The position numbers were made by a program, and so were the translations under genes. From contig CM055905.1 of the NCBI GenBank assembly GCA_029582155.1, positions 10,628,995 to 10,692,994 on the forward strand: a DNA stretch of 64,000 nucleotides, in the 5' to 3' direction. This DNA is from Panopea generosa (lineage: Eukaryota; Mollusca; Bivalvia; Adapedonta; Hiatellidae). Each line of letters begins with the position of its first letter. Position 1 is the stretch's first letter. Below are positions 44,894 to 56,790 of this stretch, in pieces. The notes under the pieces are model-generated. The model ran no database searches, was not told where the DNA came from, and saw nothing but the letters and a program-made list of their open reading frames with translations.

Positions 44894-46389
44894 AGACAAT
44901 TGATTGAAAAGTGAAGTTCATTTTCAGCTGACTGGCTATTACAGAATTTACAAAGTTTTTGTTATGGTGGCTCGCCAACACAGCGTCCAGTTTCTACCCA
45001 TAGCGGAAAAATGCCACTTCTAAATTGTAAGACTATTCACAATTATAAGAATAAACACAGGACTAGATAATGGACTAGAAAGCATAGATAATGTATTAAC
45101 GGTGTCATCAAAATAATACTTTATCAACAGTTTGCTTTGTTCTGGTTCTACTCAAATATATGTCTCCGGAAACTGACATCGAGCAGTATTTGTATAAGCT
45201 GTAAAAACTGCCATCAATAAACCATTGATGACAACAATTAAATAGTTATTGTTTTAAAATGATCAACTATAATTTAACGTTATCGTGTGTGTGCGGAAAG
45301 ACCGAAAACGTATTTCCCGCCATCTGTCGAACGGCACCTGATAACCAATCAAAATCATACAAGATATTCGCACCGTGCAACCGGAAATAACTAGGCAAAG
45401 GCACATGTTGGACTCGTTAAGGAACGTAAAATATTAATTTTATAGGCAAAACACGACCTATCTGTTATTACATGATGTATATGTTTAGAATATTATTTTC
45501 TACGTACGCTTTATTTCATTGAAATCGGTAATGGATCATGGATTTGGGTATTTTTTAAGTGTCCTACCTTTCCATTATTTACTATATATAGCTATCCAAA
45601 AGCTATAGTAAGATAGGGCCTTTGTGTATAACAATACGACGGTCTTCAGATAGTGCATGGGCATTTAGACTAAGTTGATATAAATCTACATGTTTGACAA
45701 GTTTGGTTTTAATGCGTGAAACGTGTTTAATTTTGATTTTACCAATCAGACTGACATTTGGTTGACATATCATCCTTTGCCTATTTTACCAAATAAAACC
45801 ACCATATTAAAAAGAGTGGTGACCTGTCCTTTGCGTTTTTTTAAAAAGCCAAACTGTTATTGATTGTCATTCGTTTCAAACATTCTATACGTTGAGTGAC
45901 AGATGATAATATCATTTCATGTTTATCGTGACTTTTTGCACGTCGTTGCTTTTTAGTTGCGACGTTTCCTTGGTAACATTTAGGGTGTGTGGATGTTTAT
46001 TCGTTTCCGAAGACTTGAAACTTAATACGCGCAAGGTCTTAATTTTTTTTTCAATTTTCATCACGCGTGTACGATATAAAATTTAATAGTGACACAATCA
46101 GTTTGACATGCATGTCAGCGGGAAATTTACAATTAAACAGAATGAGACTTCATCACGGACGTATGCTTGCGTGACTCACCTCTAACAAACATACGCCCAC
46201 AGAGAAGTGCTTTCTGGTGAATTTTGATGTTCGGGGAGTTTTTTTAATTATAAACTCAATGTTTCCACTGGATAATAATAGCAGTATGTTACCAACTATG
46301 TTGTTTGTGTTGGAAACTGAGAAATAAAATGATAACATGAAAGATAAAAAGAAAACCTGGTTTCTCCAAGATCATAATGTTTTTTCAAT
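44894..46389. other. AT-rich non-coding DNA with one SINE scrap
   Basis: At 45139-45235, GTTCTGGTTCTACTCAAATA and CATCGAGCAGTATTTGTATA with GCTGTAAAAACTGCCATCAA resemble a decayed group 3 body. Nothing else is recognised. Confidence 0.45.
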
Positions 46390-46612
46390 GTTGTTTAACG
46401 CCATTTTCAACACATTTCATGTAATATAATTATGGCATATCCGGTTTTATTGGTGGTAGTAGACCTCAGAATGAATCTAAGAAGAACCACCGTCCTTCCA
46501 CAAGTCACCGGCAAACTTTCTAACATAACATTTTTCGAGTGAGCGGGACTCGAACCTTCAACCTTAGCGCTGATCTTGATATGGCGCCTTAGACACTCGT
46601 CCACGGAGGACC
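46390..46612 (-). repeat. SINE, group 4
   Basis: Minus strand: GGTCCTCCGTGGACGAGTGT, B box GAAGGTTCGAGTCCCGC, middle AGAAAGTTTGCCGGTGACTT and GGACGGTGGTTCTTCTTAGA, and tail GTTGAAAATGGCGTTAAACA. This is the most complete copy of the group. Confidence 0.88.
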
Positions 46613-47299
46613 ATCCAAGATTATAAAAACTGAAGCTTTTACAACATGTGCCCATTGATTACGTCCCAGGGAGAACTCTGGAGGTTACATTCTGGAGAGG
46701 GCGAAAATGAGGAAAGAAGAAACGGATCGGGATGTCCGAGTTCAGATCAGGACCTAAATTCATCAACAATTTGAGTCTAAGAATCGGACAAAGACTCAAA
46801 TCTTACATTTTTGTAAAACCCCGTAAACATACAATTATGGGTAAGAAATGTGATTTTGTCGCATTTTCTGTTAAATAATCATTAAAACTGTTAGATTCTG
46901 CAATTATCATAATGGTTTGCTTGTTTAATAGATGTTATTTGAATCTTAAATTGTTGACATTTTGAGTCTGAGTCTAAATCTCAGACTTTAAATATTGACG
47001 AATTTAGGTCCAGGCGAGTAATGGTTTTAAAGAAACCCTCAATACGTAAAGTTAAGGTAAATTCATAGCAATTTAGTATGTCATCTCTGTATGCTATCTT
47101 TGGGCATTTTTCTCCAGAATTACACTCATTGGTTCTAGTGTCAGACCCACCACGACTTTTATTAAAAGAATTATGTTTGCGACATACATGCACTGATAGT
47201 ACATGTTGTTCTAGCAGAACGCAAAATTTGAAATGTTTTATGAACAAGCTGAACACGCTTAATAAATCACTGGTCAGAGCTATACAAAAAATGCTTACC
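46613..47299. other. Non-coding DNA
   Basis: GAGTCTAAGAATCGGACAAA at 46773 and TGAGTCTGAGTCTAAATCTC at 46964 hint at an old inverted or direct repeat around AATTCATCAAC/GACGAATTTAGG (46758-46769 and 46998-47009). This could be a degraded element of about 250 bp. Confidence 0.35.
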
Positions 47300-47580
47300 A
47301 AATATACAGTTGAATTGATTGATTGACTATGTGTATGCCACCGAGGACTAACAGACGATCAGTTAACCTAACCATTGTTTCCTTGGGTCCTGAAAGGTTA
47401 ACGAGTACTCGAGCACACCCCATATCAGCAAGTAACTGATAACTTTCCCACTTGTATCAGCGGTGAGAGACGAATGATAATGAGACGCAATGTCGTATAT
47501 CAATCATTACGGAGACGACTGTTGGGTGGGAATTCGAACTCACGACCCCTGGATTGACAGTCAGGGGCGCTTATCGGGCT
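47300..47580 (-). repeat. SINE, group 1
   Basis: Tail TTGATTGATTGACT, body ACGAGTACTCGAGCACACCC and GCAATGTCGTATATCAATCA, and head GACCCCTGGATTGACAGTCA ending near CTTATCGGGCTTGGCCCC. Confidence 0.93.
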
Positions 47581-47581
47581 T

Positions 47582-47760
47582 GGCCCCAGATATACAAAAA
47601 TGCTTGCCAGTCATATAAAAATGCTTGCCAGATATACAAAAAAATGTTTGCCATTTATATAAAAATGCTTGCCAGATATACAAAAAATGCTTGACATATA
47701 TGATATGTATATCAAACTGATTGTCAGATATAAAAAAATGCTTGCCAGCTATATGTTTAT
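47582..47760. repeat. ~22-bp tandem repeat
   Basis: The unit is about AGATATACAAAAATGCTTGCC, with about seven decaying copies directly after the SINE head. Confidence 0.85.
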
Positions 47761-48039
47761 AATTATTTATAGCTATATGAGTTGACATTATGAGTGTTGT
47801 CACCCCGTCCTATATGTGAATCACGTGACCACGTGTGTATTACAGTGTGGGCGTCATGCCATCTAATCACATATCATTAGAGACATATCTTCCTTCTAGG
47901 ATGTTTGCATTCTTCTGTACTAATACTTTATATGTTAAATATTGCACTTGTTTATCTGTAAGTACAGGAAATATAATAATTATGTTTAAACCAGATGTTT
48001 TGTTTTGATGCGTCTTCAGCTTATTATGTTCTCAGTGAC
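47761..48039. other. Non-coding DNA
   Basis: Nothing recognised. Confidence 0.35.
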
Positions 48040-48265
48040 TGGTCTTGAGATCCCCTCTCATCGCTGAGGCTGAAGGTTCGAATCTAGCACGGTTCAAAAG
48101 CGTCATGTGGAAACCAGGATGTTTTGCTTGCTGTGTCTTCAACTTAATATTTTGGGTCCTCAGTGACTAAGTGGTTCCCTGTCACCGCTGAGGCCGAAGG
48201 TTCGAATCTAGCGCGGTTCAAAAATTTTATGTTAACGTTTGCTAGTTACTCGATGAAGGACGACA
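48030..48265 (+). repeat. Two tandem SINE heads, group 4
   Basis: The phrase CGCTGAGGCTGAAGGTTCGA with ATCTAGC.CGGTTCAAAA occurs at 48061 and again at 48187, each preceded by CAGTGACT. A ~126-bp segment was duplicated in tandem. The second copy continues into the middle block TTTGCTAGTTACTCGATGAA. Confidence 0.8.
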
Positions 48266-49100
48266 TGCATCGTAGATGGGGGTCTTTAGTCACATATAAA
48301 AAGCATGGTGTTCAAAATAGCGTCAAACTGCATTAATAACATTTTTCCAGTTAGTTTTGATTATATCATAATCAAACGTTTGTATGTGTGGTTTCTATGT
48401 TGATCGTGCACAAGGTTAAATATTTATAATAACATAATAATGTCGTTCAGTCTCATAATGAAAACAATCGTTCGTTTGTATAGCGTCCACATGTCTTCAT
48501 ACCGCCACACCCCTTCTCGTGTTATGCTACCTGACGAGTTTTATTAGTACCCGTAGATCGTTGGCCTCTCGGTTGTTCAATTGACATTCATTCATTATGC
48601 GTCAATGACCCCAGACGATTGTACATCCGTATAAAATACTGCTTCACAACACGTTTGACATTTTATTACGTTTAAATCACATGCCTGTTTATTCTAGTGT
48701 TCCTGCATTAGTTGGAGACTGCCCATGCGCACACACCTTGACCAGCCAGTAGACGTCATGCTTACCAATTTCGGATAATCTATGAGTACGATCTTCGGAA
48801 TACTAACACGGTACTGCACGTTTTAAACTCCGTGTCTGAAAACACCGCTAAGTATTTATAGTTCAAACATAATATATACTGACCGGAACAGCTAACCCAC
48901 CACCCTTGTGTGTGTTGGCGGTGGGGGTGGGGGTAGAAGAATCGCTAGATCTTGAGCGGACGGACATCGTCGGGTAAAATCACATGTGATAATCGACTGC
49001 ATCACAATTTAAGTCTCAAAACCATCAAATGTCCAAACAAACAAAAAAAGACATCAACAATTAACACAGACACAATACTAGTATACATGCATTTTGTGTG
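48266..49100. other. Non-coding DNA
   Basis: TACTGACCGGAACAGCTAAC at 48878 echoes TATTGACCGGAACAACTTAC at 43199, both near C/G-rich tracts; otherwise nothing is recognised. Confidence 0.4.
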
Positions 49101-49117
49101 TGTGGGGAGGGGGGGGG

Positions 49118-49193
<76 letters not shown>

Positions 49194-49196
49194 TGT
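49101..49196. repeat. Poly-G then (GTGC)n
   Basis: A GT/G tract leads into about 19 GTGC units. VRAC-repeat frames are artefacts. Confidence 0.97.
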
Positions 49197-51029
49197 TTTG
49201 TTGTTGTTTTTTGTTATTTGATTGCTTTTTTAAAACTTTTTTGTTGTTGTTTTACTCTGTATTATATTATTTTTCTTCTCATACTTTTGCTGTAAATGTT
49301 CACAGTTGTTATTTTTCAATTAATTTACCACGTACCCGAGTGTTAGTGGATTATTCAGATTTAAGCTGTAGTTACAAACATAACGCCCACGTCACGACGA
49401 GTTGAGACGCGCAGTTCCTGGACGCCCACAATACAGCAGCGATATTTAATATTTTTCTGATACTTGGAATCGAATGGAAATATCGATGGCTTAATGCAAA
49501 AATAGTCTTTCTAACTAGAAATTAGAATATTTCTGCTCTAGGTCGATATGAATATTGCACGTAATGTCATCAAATAGGGACCGTATGGTAAATCTGAAAT
49601 TTGAGTAAAATTTACATAATTTTCAATATCTATGATGTCATCGCATTTACCAATAATTAAAAAAATACATCGTGGTTGATCTGTCATCCTGCGTTATATA
49701 AATATATCAATTTGTTTTCATCTACAAAATGAATAACAGACTAGTGCGTAATAAACAACTTCCTAATCACATTCACTAAATTAACATATTGCAGATCTGA
49801 GTATTACTGAATGTGTCATTGTATATACGTCTACTACAGTGTTGTAACAGAATAAGCTCCTGACCATGCTGACAGTCTATCTAAATAATACTCACTTGTG
49901 TACACTGCAACTGTACGTCTGTTTTACCAGCAAACAACCATTGTATTAAACGAGCATGCCATTAATAAGACTATTTCTACAGGGAACAACAATGATTATA
50001 TACATAATCATCCATATCTACTCTATATGAACTCACATTATGCCTGTAGATTGAAATATCAACATAAATCCAAATATTGATATGATATGAAATCTGGCAC
50101 TGGGTGGGGTAAACAAAAATATCTATTCAGTTATTATATCTGCCTAGTTTAATACTATGTGTAAATTAAATAATACTTTAAATTTATATGTTACTTTTAA
50201 CATAAGTATACTCAGTCTAAACTCAGTCTAAACATGTTCCATTGTCTTTGATTTTAAGGATAAATGAAAGTATCCTTGAATGACATTCCAAAAACTCTGT
50301 TGCCAGGGTTCTGCCGTCAACAAGCCACATTGAATATCTGTTTCAGTAATAAAGTAAAGCTTTCCCAGCCTATAAATACAAATTATAATGGTAACTATTT
50401 ACTAAGAATAATTATAATAATGGCTTACCTTCAAATAATGCTGTGTATGTTCAAATAGGAAATCGTATTTAAATTTCCCTCCTTTAAAGTTGCCTGAGTG
50501 GGAAGATTTAAAAATATGTCCACCTCAAATCTGGCATCTTCATTTCTACTTTATTTCGAGTTTTAATATTAACTTGCATGATTTGCATCTGAACTATGAT
50601 ACTGTGACATCCTTTTCATGCTAACTTATGATATGGAAATTGTGTTTTTATTGTGTTAAATGAACTTTTCGTGTATCAAATCTGGTAACATGGCGGACAT
50701 TTTGTCAGATCAGCCAGATACTGGGAACACGTGTATACAAAATGCACAATTTTGATTGGTTTAGAATTGCCAGAATCCAGACCTTTTGCCTATATAAATG
50801 CTTAGAAATTTTAGATTTCAGACATCAAGAAAATTAGTTCCATCACTTTCGGTATGTTTAGCCTTCGTGTGAATAAAATATAGTATTCATTGACTGTATA
50901 TCAGATAGTCTTGCCTTATTAGGTAACTAATCATATAAACTGTATAAATCAGCTTTGCCATCCAATCTTGTTGTTGTCATATTTTGCTTGCCATCTATCT
51001 AATTACACGACCTGGAGTGTTACAGTATA
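49197..51029. other. AT-rich non-coding DNA
   Basis: No gene, SINE or array is recognised in this 1.8-kb stretch. Confidence 0.45.
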
Positions 51030-51258
51030 TATTATTATGTGTGTATTTAAGTTTAAACGATTTTTTACTTCGATTGTGCAACAAGTTCTTACAACTTAGA
51101 CAAATCCCTCTCGAAGTCTTCCTTGGTATAACCAGTACTAAACATATGCGGAGAAAGTGTCTTGATCAAGGACACCACACATAGCCATGGCGGAGGATTG
51201 AATCCACGACTCTCCGATCATGGATTCGGTGTTCTACCACTCGACCGCGCGCTCCTCT
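51030..51258 (-). repeat. SINE, group 3
   Basis: Minus strand: head GAGCGCGCGGTCGAGTGGTA, B box GAGTCGTGGATTCAATCCTC, body CAAGACACTTTCTCCGCATA, central block TTAGTACTGGTTATACCAAG, and 3' part TTGCACAATCGAAGTAAAAA. Same head type as 39830. Confidence 0.9.
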
Positions 51259-51819
51259 GTGTATATATTGTATGTCATGGGCGTAGGAGCGTTTCAATTA
51301 TGGGGAAGGGTCAACCTGAGGAGAGAGTGTATGAGGATGTCCTTCAAGGCCCCAAATTATATACTGAACCTGAATATTGGGGTGGGGTGCGGGGCTTGCA
51401 TGTGTTTTAATAAACAGTGTAAATGGCCATATGCAACTGTGCGTATGTTTATGCCAATACAGCTTAATAATTACAATCGCTCAATTCCTTCCCACCTCAA
51501 ATCAGACGCACGTACAGATGCACGCGAACAAAACATAGACTATGTTTCTCCTTCCTCTGCACGGAAATAGGAAGTGAAATCAGGAAGCATGATGGGACTA
51601 TCCGTCTTGGTTTGATTGGCCCGTTAAAGGTTGTTGCTCTCGCTGATAACAAACAAGCAGTCATTTGTATCAAGCAAATTTAGTATTATTAATTACAAAT
51701 ACATCGTATTGTATTGTATGTTGTTTATCGTCGCTTTCAACAGTCGTCCAGTCGTATCAGGTAACGATACCTCGCGTAATAACCTAATGTTGAATCACTA
51801 CATAATTAACTCCTTTAAC
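51259..51819. other. Non-coding DNA with one hAT-like end
   Basis: CATGGGCGTAGGAGCGTTTC at 51276 looks like a hAT-type terminus. I could not find its inverted partner. The 116-residue frame at 51220-51570 runs through it and is not supported. Confidence 0.4.
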
Positions 51820-52680
51820 GGTTAACTGTTAACTGCTCCAACGGGTAAAATGATATCATTGTGTTGTTAATTGCTCCAGCGGGTAACAGTGTTTATAAAA
51901 TAACATCACTGTATTGTTGACTGTTCCATCTGGTAACAGTCTTGATAAAATGATATCACTGTACTGTTAACTGCTCCATCGGGTTAAATGACATCATTGT
52001 GCTGTAAACGGCTCCAGTGGGTTACAGTGTTAGCAAAATTACATCACTGCACTGTTAACTTCTCCAACGAGTAACAGTCTTTTTAAAATGAAATCACCGT
52101 ACCATAAACTGCTTCAGCGGGTAACATTGTTTATTAAATAACATCAGTGTACTGCTCCAGCAGTTAACAGTGTTTACAAACGATTTCATCATTGTACTTT
52201 TAACTGCTCCAACGGATTATAGTCTTTATAAAATGACATCACCGTATTCTAAACTGCCCCTGCGAGTAACAGTGTTAATACAATGACATCACTGTACTCT
52301 TCCAGCAGGTAACAGTGTTTACAAACGATGTCACCACTGTCCTGTTAACTGCTCCAACGGGTATATAACAGTTTTTATATAAAAATGACATCGCTGTTCT
52401 GTAAACGGTTCCAGCGGGTAACAGTGTTAGCAAAATTACATCACTGTACTGTTAACTGCTCCAACGGATAACAGTCTTTGTAAAATGTCATGACTATTCT
52501 GTTAATTGCTCCAACGGGTATATACCAGATTTTCATATAATATGACATCAATGTGTTATTAATTACCAGCTGGTAACAGTCTGTTTTATAAAGTGACAAT
52601 ACTGTACTGTTTCGCCAGCATATACGTGTAATAGTTTTACTTTTATAAAATCACACCACTGTACTGAAATCTATACGAAC
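51820..52680. repeat. Degenerate ~60-bp minisatellite
   Basis: Recurrent modules are TAACTGCTCCAACGGGTAAC, AGTCTTTATAAAATGACATC and ACTGTACTGT. Module order is kept while length varies; some copies lack the TAACTGCTCC start. It is older than the arrays at 5-6 kb. Confidence 0.88.
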
Positions 52681-53063
52681 TTAGTGACCTACTACTATTA
52701 TAAAGGTTAATATTTAGAACTTGTCTCGATTATATGACCGGTCTCATTTCTGAACGCAGTCGTTTAAAAGAAAACGTACTTAATAATCGTCAAGTGAACT
52801 GAGTAATTGGAGTTGTTGTTGTTGTTGTTGCTACTGCTGCCGCTGTTATTGTTGTTGCTTAAGTGGAAATGCCGATTTTTGTTCAATACTAGTCGTCTGC
52901 TGCACAACTGTGCTACTCGGTAAACAACTGCACTGAACTAGGTAGTTCAGTAGCTCTTGTTATTGCATGCCGATAGATATGGTAAACAGGTTAGGACGCG
53001 TGTCTGGTAGATAGATCATTTTATTAGTACTTTACTAACAAAGCTGTTTTGTGTGTGTGTAAG
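52681..53063. other. Non-coding DNA with a short (GTT)n tract
   Basis: Imperfect GTT repeats at 52814-52858; otherwise nothing. Confidence 0.4.
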
Positions 53064-53135
<72 letters not shown>

Positions 53136-53138
53136 TTG
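53060..53138. repeat. (GTGC)n microsatellite
   Basis: About 18 units, the same motif as at 49119. Confidence 0.97.
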
Positions 53139-53254
53139 AAAGTAATACGTTTTTATGTCAGTATTATTACTGAACCTTTACGTGTGCACACGTGTTTGTA
53201 CAAAGTATGTACCCGATTTTCGATGATCGTGACACTTCTGCAGTTACTTTGGGT

Positions 53255-53830
53255 GTGACAAGTGTCCAAAATAACATTTGGTTCACAGTAGCTTTGGATG
53301 TGACACTTTTCCATAGTAACATGTTTCCATAGTATGTGACACGTTTCCACAGCAAAATTGGGTGTGACACGTTTCTATAGCGACATGTCTTCACAGTAAC
53401 CTTGGGTGTGGCACGTTCCCATAGTAACATGTTCTACAGTAACCTTTGGTGTGACACGTTCCCGTAGTAACATGTTTCCACAGTAACCTTGGGTGTGGCA
53501 CGTTCCCGTAGTAACATGTTTCCAAAGTAACCACGTTCCCGTAGTAACATATTTCCATGGTAACCTCGGGTGTGGTACGTCCCGTAGTAACACGTTTCCA
53601 CAGTAATCTTGGGTGTGGCAAGTTTCTATAGTAATATGTTTCCACAGTAATTTTTGGTGTGACACAATCCCGTAGTAACATGTTTCCACAGTAACCTTGG
53701 GTGTGGCAAGTTTCTAAAGTTATATGTTCCCTCAGTAACCTTGGGTGTGACACACTTCAACAGTAGCACGTTTCCAGCAACCATGGGCGTGACACGTTCC
53801 GTAGTAAACTGGGATATGACACGTTTCCAT
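53255..53830. repeat. 43-bp minisatellite (~13 copies)
   Basis: The unit is CACAGTAACCTTGGGTGTGG plus CACGTTCCCGTAGTAACATGTTT, with substitutions and several shortened copies. Open frames on the minus strand (up to 120 residues, VTTGTCHTQGYC-like) are artefacts. The CAGTAACC and CCATGGTAACC phrases recall the arrays near 1-2.5 kb. Confidence 0.95.
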
Positions 53831-54242
53831 TGGGATTCCGTGATGTATATCGATGCTGTGCTACCGTTTCTTTGGCCCATAACGTTCCGTTTACAATGGA
53901 TATTTAACATACACTGAAAGGAAAAAGAAAGTATACATTTTGGTTTTTAAAATTATTTCAATTTTGGCAGTTTATTTATGTGATGGAAAATGAACTGATG
54001 TTTTCTTATTGTTTTGCTTTGAAATGAATTAAATGTTTGTTTTTTTATTCAACAATATGATGAAATATAAATATACACAATTTATATCCAATACATTTAT
54101 TGTTCCTTGACCTGTCGACGTTTATGTATACTTTCTTTTTCCTTTCACTGTAGATGTTCCATGAGATGATGGGAATAACTGTCCATCTGAATACTTTCAA
54201 ATGACCTAGTGAGATATCGTGTACGTCTCCACGGAGATGTTT
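53831..54242. other. Short inverted-repeat unit
   Basis: TACACTGAAAGGAAAAAGAAAGTATACA at 53911-53938 (cited as ACTGAAAGGAAAAAGAAAGT) reappears reversed at 54127-54153 (ACTTTCTTTTTCCTTTCAGT after complement pairing). The arms are about 27 bp and enclose about 190 bp of AT-rich sequence. This looks like a small DNA element with TA on both outer sides; no coding content is present. Confidence 0.7.
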
Positions 54243-54428
54243 AGTTTATATTAATTCATTCTAGCTCGATTGCGAACAAGTTCAAAGCTTATCGTGAACC
54301 GCTGTCGAGTCCGCTTCCTTGGTAGAACCAGTATTTAGTGTTGTTTTAGAGAGGCATCGTATCGAGCTAGAAATCGAACCCGCAACATCTGACGTGAGCG
54401 GCCACTACATTACCGCCTCGCTTTCAAG
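54243..54428 (-). repeat. SINE, group 3
   Basis: Minus strand: head GCGAGGCGGTAATGTAGTGG, B box GATGTTGCGGGTTCGATTTC, central block ACTGGTTCTACCAAGGAAGC, GGACTCGACAGCGG and a 3' end GAGCTAGAATGAATTAAT. Confidence 0.9.
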
Positions 54429-55457
54429 GAGAGTTTAGAAATGTTTTGGTACATAATTTTACGTCTCAGATTGTCAATGCCTTATTTAATCTGACTATAT
54501 ACATCAGTAAGTAGAAAAAGTTAAAGTACTCTCGGAGTGCGTTTGAAAAAAACCCATCAGAAATCAAACACAGGGCCACGGGATATACGCTGTCTGTCCC
54601 TCGGAACAAGTAGCTAACCATTTCCTAGTTTTGGAAATATTCCTGCACCGAGTGTTATAGCATGTGCATTCACCGTACCTGCACATATTGTGGTTGACAA
54701 TGTTCATACACCATGATCATGCGCATTCCAAAGAGCAATAGAGTGCGAATTTCGTATTTCGTCATATTCGTGATGATTATTTCTCATGTACTTGGTAACG
54801 AGGTGTCCGTGATGACCTGAAGGGTTTGCCTATAACGGTGTTCGTGTAGATGTCAAATTATATCATTATGCGATAAGCCCGCAGTGGCTTTTAGTGCATC
54901 TTTTTCTATTTTGCTTTTCAATAGGCCTATGTGCTAACGCGTGCTTTAAATCCTTCTTTTTTAAGTGTCAACAATTTACACAATCTTAATCTTTTCTACG
55001 TAGCCTGTGTACCACATTCGACATTCGAACCGAAATATAAGGGTTTGCCAACTGGAAAAATGCCAACGTCATTCATGATACGAGTTTAAAATGATATATC
55101 ACCCTTTGTATATATCTGTTTACTACAGTTACCATATTTGGTCATGTTATAAATAGACAACGACGTAAGTGGCTAAGTGGTTTTCAACTTAAATATAAAA
55201 CACGGGGAAATGGGATTCCCCAGAAAATTGTTTTTACATTTTTTTTTTCAATTTGCATGTACAAATACATCAATTTAATTTCCCTAAAGTCAGCATAAAT
55301 TTTGTGATATTACCCTAAACAGAAACCAAAGGGATGTCCCAAATAGTTTTTCATTCCCCCGACTACCCCACAAATCAGGTGTCCGAGGGATAGACCTTGA
55401 GTACTTCTGCCGATGTACAGTTACTGTAGAGCTGAATTGGAAGAATCGGTTTTGATT
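54429..55457. other. Non-coding DNA
   Basis: Nothing recognised with confidence; a C/G-rich strip around 55200-55400 may be an old repeat. Confidence 0.4.
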
Positions 55458-55748
55458 AGCCGGGCCCGATAAGCTCAGTCGGTTACGCGTCTCACTATCA
55501 ATCCAGGAGTCGTGAGTTCGAATCTCCCGCCCGGCAACAGTCTCCCTGATGATTGATATACGTCATTGTGTCTCATTATCATTCGTCTCTCACCATTGAT
55601 TCAAGTGGGAAAGTTATCAGTTACTTGCGGAGACGGGGTGTGCTCGAGTACTGGTTAATCCCAGGAAACAGTTGTTACGTTAACTGATCGTATGTTAGCC
55701 CTCGATAGCATAAAAATGACGCTAAATATTCATTCAATCAATCAATTG
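55458..55748 (+). repeat. SINE, group 1, full length
   Basis: Head GGGCCCGATAAGCTCAGTCG, B box GTGAGTTCGAATCTCCCGC, central block CGAGTACTGGTTAATCCCAG, and tail CGCTAAATATTCATTCAATC. Very close to the 20805 copy, so it is relatively young. Confidence 0.94.
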
Positions 55749-56057
55749 GTTTGAGTAAAAAGCTGAATGGGAGATTTTGTTTTAATAAAATCATTTAGTA
55801 AATTTATCGGTCATTTGTAAAAAATATAATCGACTCCTCTGGGTGTCAATTAAGGGGCTTTGTCATTGTGTATATGAAACGTGAAGGCACATCGCGCCGA
55901 TTCGTATAAACCTTGTAATTTATACAGGCAGATTGGCGATACCTTACTATTCGTCATATTTTTATCTATTATATTAAAACAATGGATTGTTATAATTATG
56001 TTTGTCCAAATAAAATCCTTTTTGAGGCCATTTCCTGATTTTTAAAATTCATTATTA
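55749..56057. other. AT-rich non-coding DNA
   Basis: Nothing recognised. Confidence 0.35.
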
Positions 56058-56162
56058 AAAGTGTCTTGCTCAAGGACACCGCACATAGCCGTGGGGAGGA
56101 TCGAACCCACGGCCGTCTGCTCCTTGTTCCGATGTTCTACCACTGGGCCGTACACTGCACAA
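56058..56162 (-). repeat. SINE head, group 3 variant
   Basis: Minus strand: GTACGGCCCAGTGGTAGAAC, GGCCGTGGGTTCGATCCTCC and CACGGCTATGTGCGGTGTCC, as in 51030 and 39830. Body missing. Confidence 0.82.
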
Positions 56163-56687
56163 CCAAATATCTTAATTGCCAGCAATATTGAAGAGGTTAC
56201 TAATTTGATAAGCTAATTACAAACTAGCGTTCTATCTACTACATGTATAAACAACAACACTGGGTATGCATTCACGGAGACATTAGAAGTTCAATCCTGG
56301 GAACCATGGTTTTTGGATTGGTGTCTGCTTCGTTTAAACAGATTTTATTCATGTCATTACATGTTATATATGAACAGTGCAATATTAGAATTAGAACCAA
56401 ATATAAATATTGCCGTGTTATTTCCCTTATAGTGTTAAATAATGTTTTATATACTGACAGGCGTTATGTGGGTAACTTTTAACAATAAACAGTAATGTAA
56501 ATAATTTTCACCTGAATGATTTTTTTTATATATACAAAAAATAGAATGTGTATAGGCTTACTTTTCAGGTCATATGTTTTCAATTTATTTGATCTGTTTG
56601 TTACTTTATTTGTTTCGTGTTTTTCCCGCATTTTCAACAGTATTTCAGTTATTCGATGGCAGTCAGCACACCTGATCACCGGGTCCT
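56163..56687. other. AT-rich non-coding DNA
   Basis: A 79-residue frame at 56243 has no family match that I recognise. Confidence 0.35.
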
Positions 56688-56790
56688 GAATCCGCTACAC
56701 GAGTTCAGTTTAGAGGGGTCGCACTCGGCAGTGGGCGCAACACAAAATCCGCACAAGCACGCATGTTTTCAGTAGAAATATAGTGGAGTT
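56688..56790 (+). repeat. Diverged copy of the hAT-like repeat near 12.05 kb
   Basis: Shares GCAAC/AACACAAAA..., CAAGCACG(C/T)GTTTTCAG and TAGAAATA with 12080-12125. The gene-free match is about 60 bp. Confidence 0.5.

Noticed and set aside
51220-51570. 116-residue frame as a gene
   Set aside because: It starts inside a SINE head and runs across a hAT-like end with no domain similarity.
53153-53910. Cys/Thr-rich minus-strand proteins (for example 120 residues)
   Set aside because: Translation of the 43-bp minisatellite.
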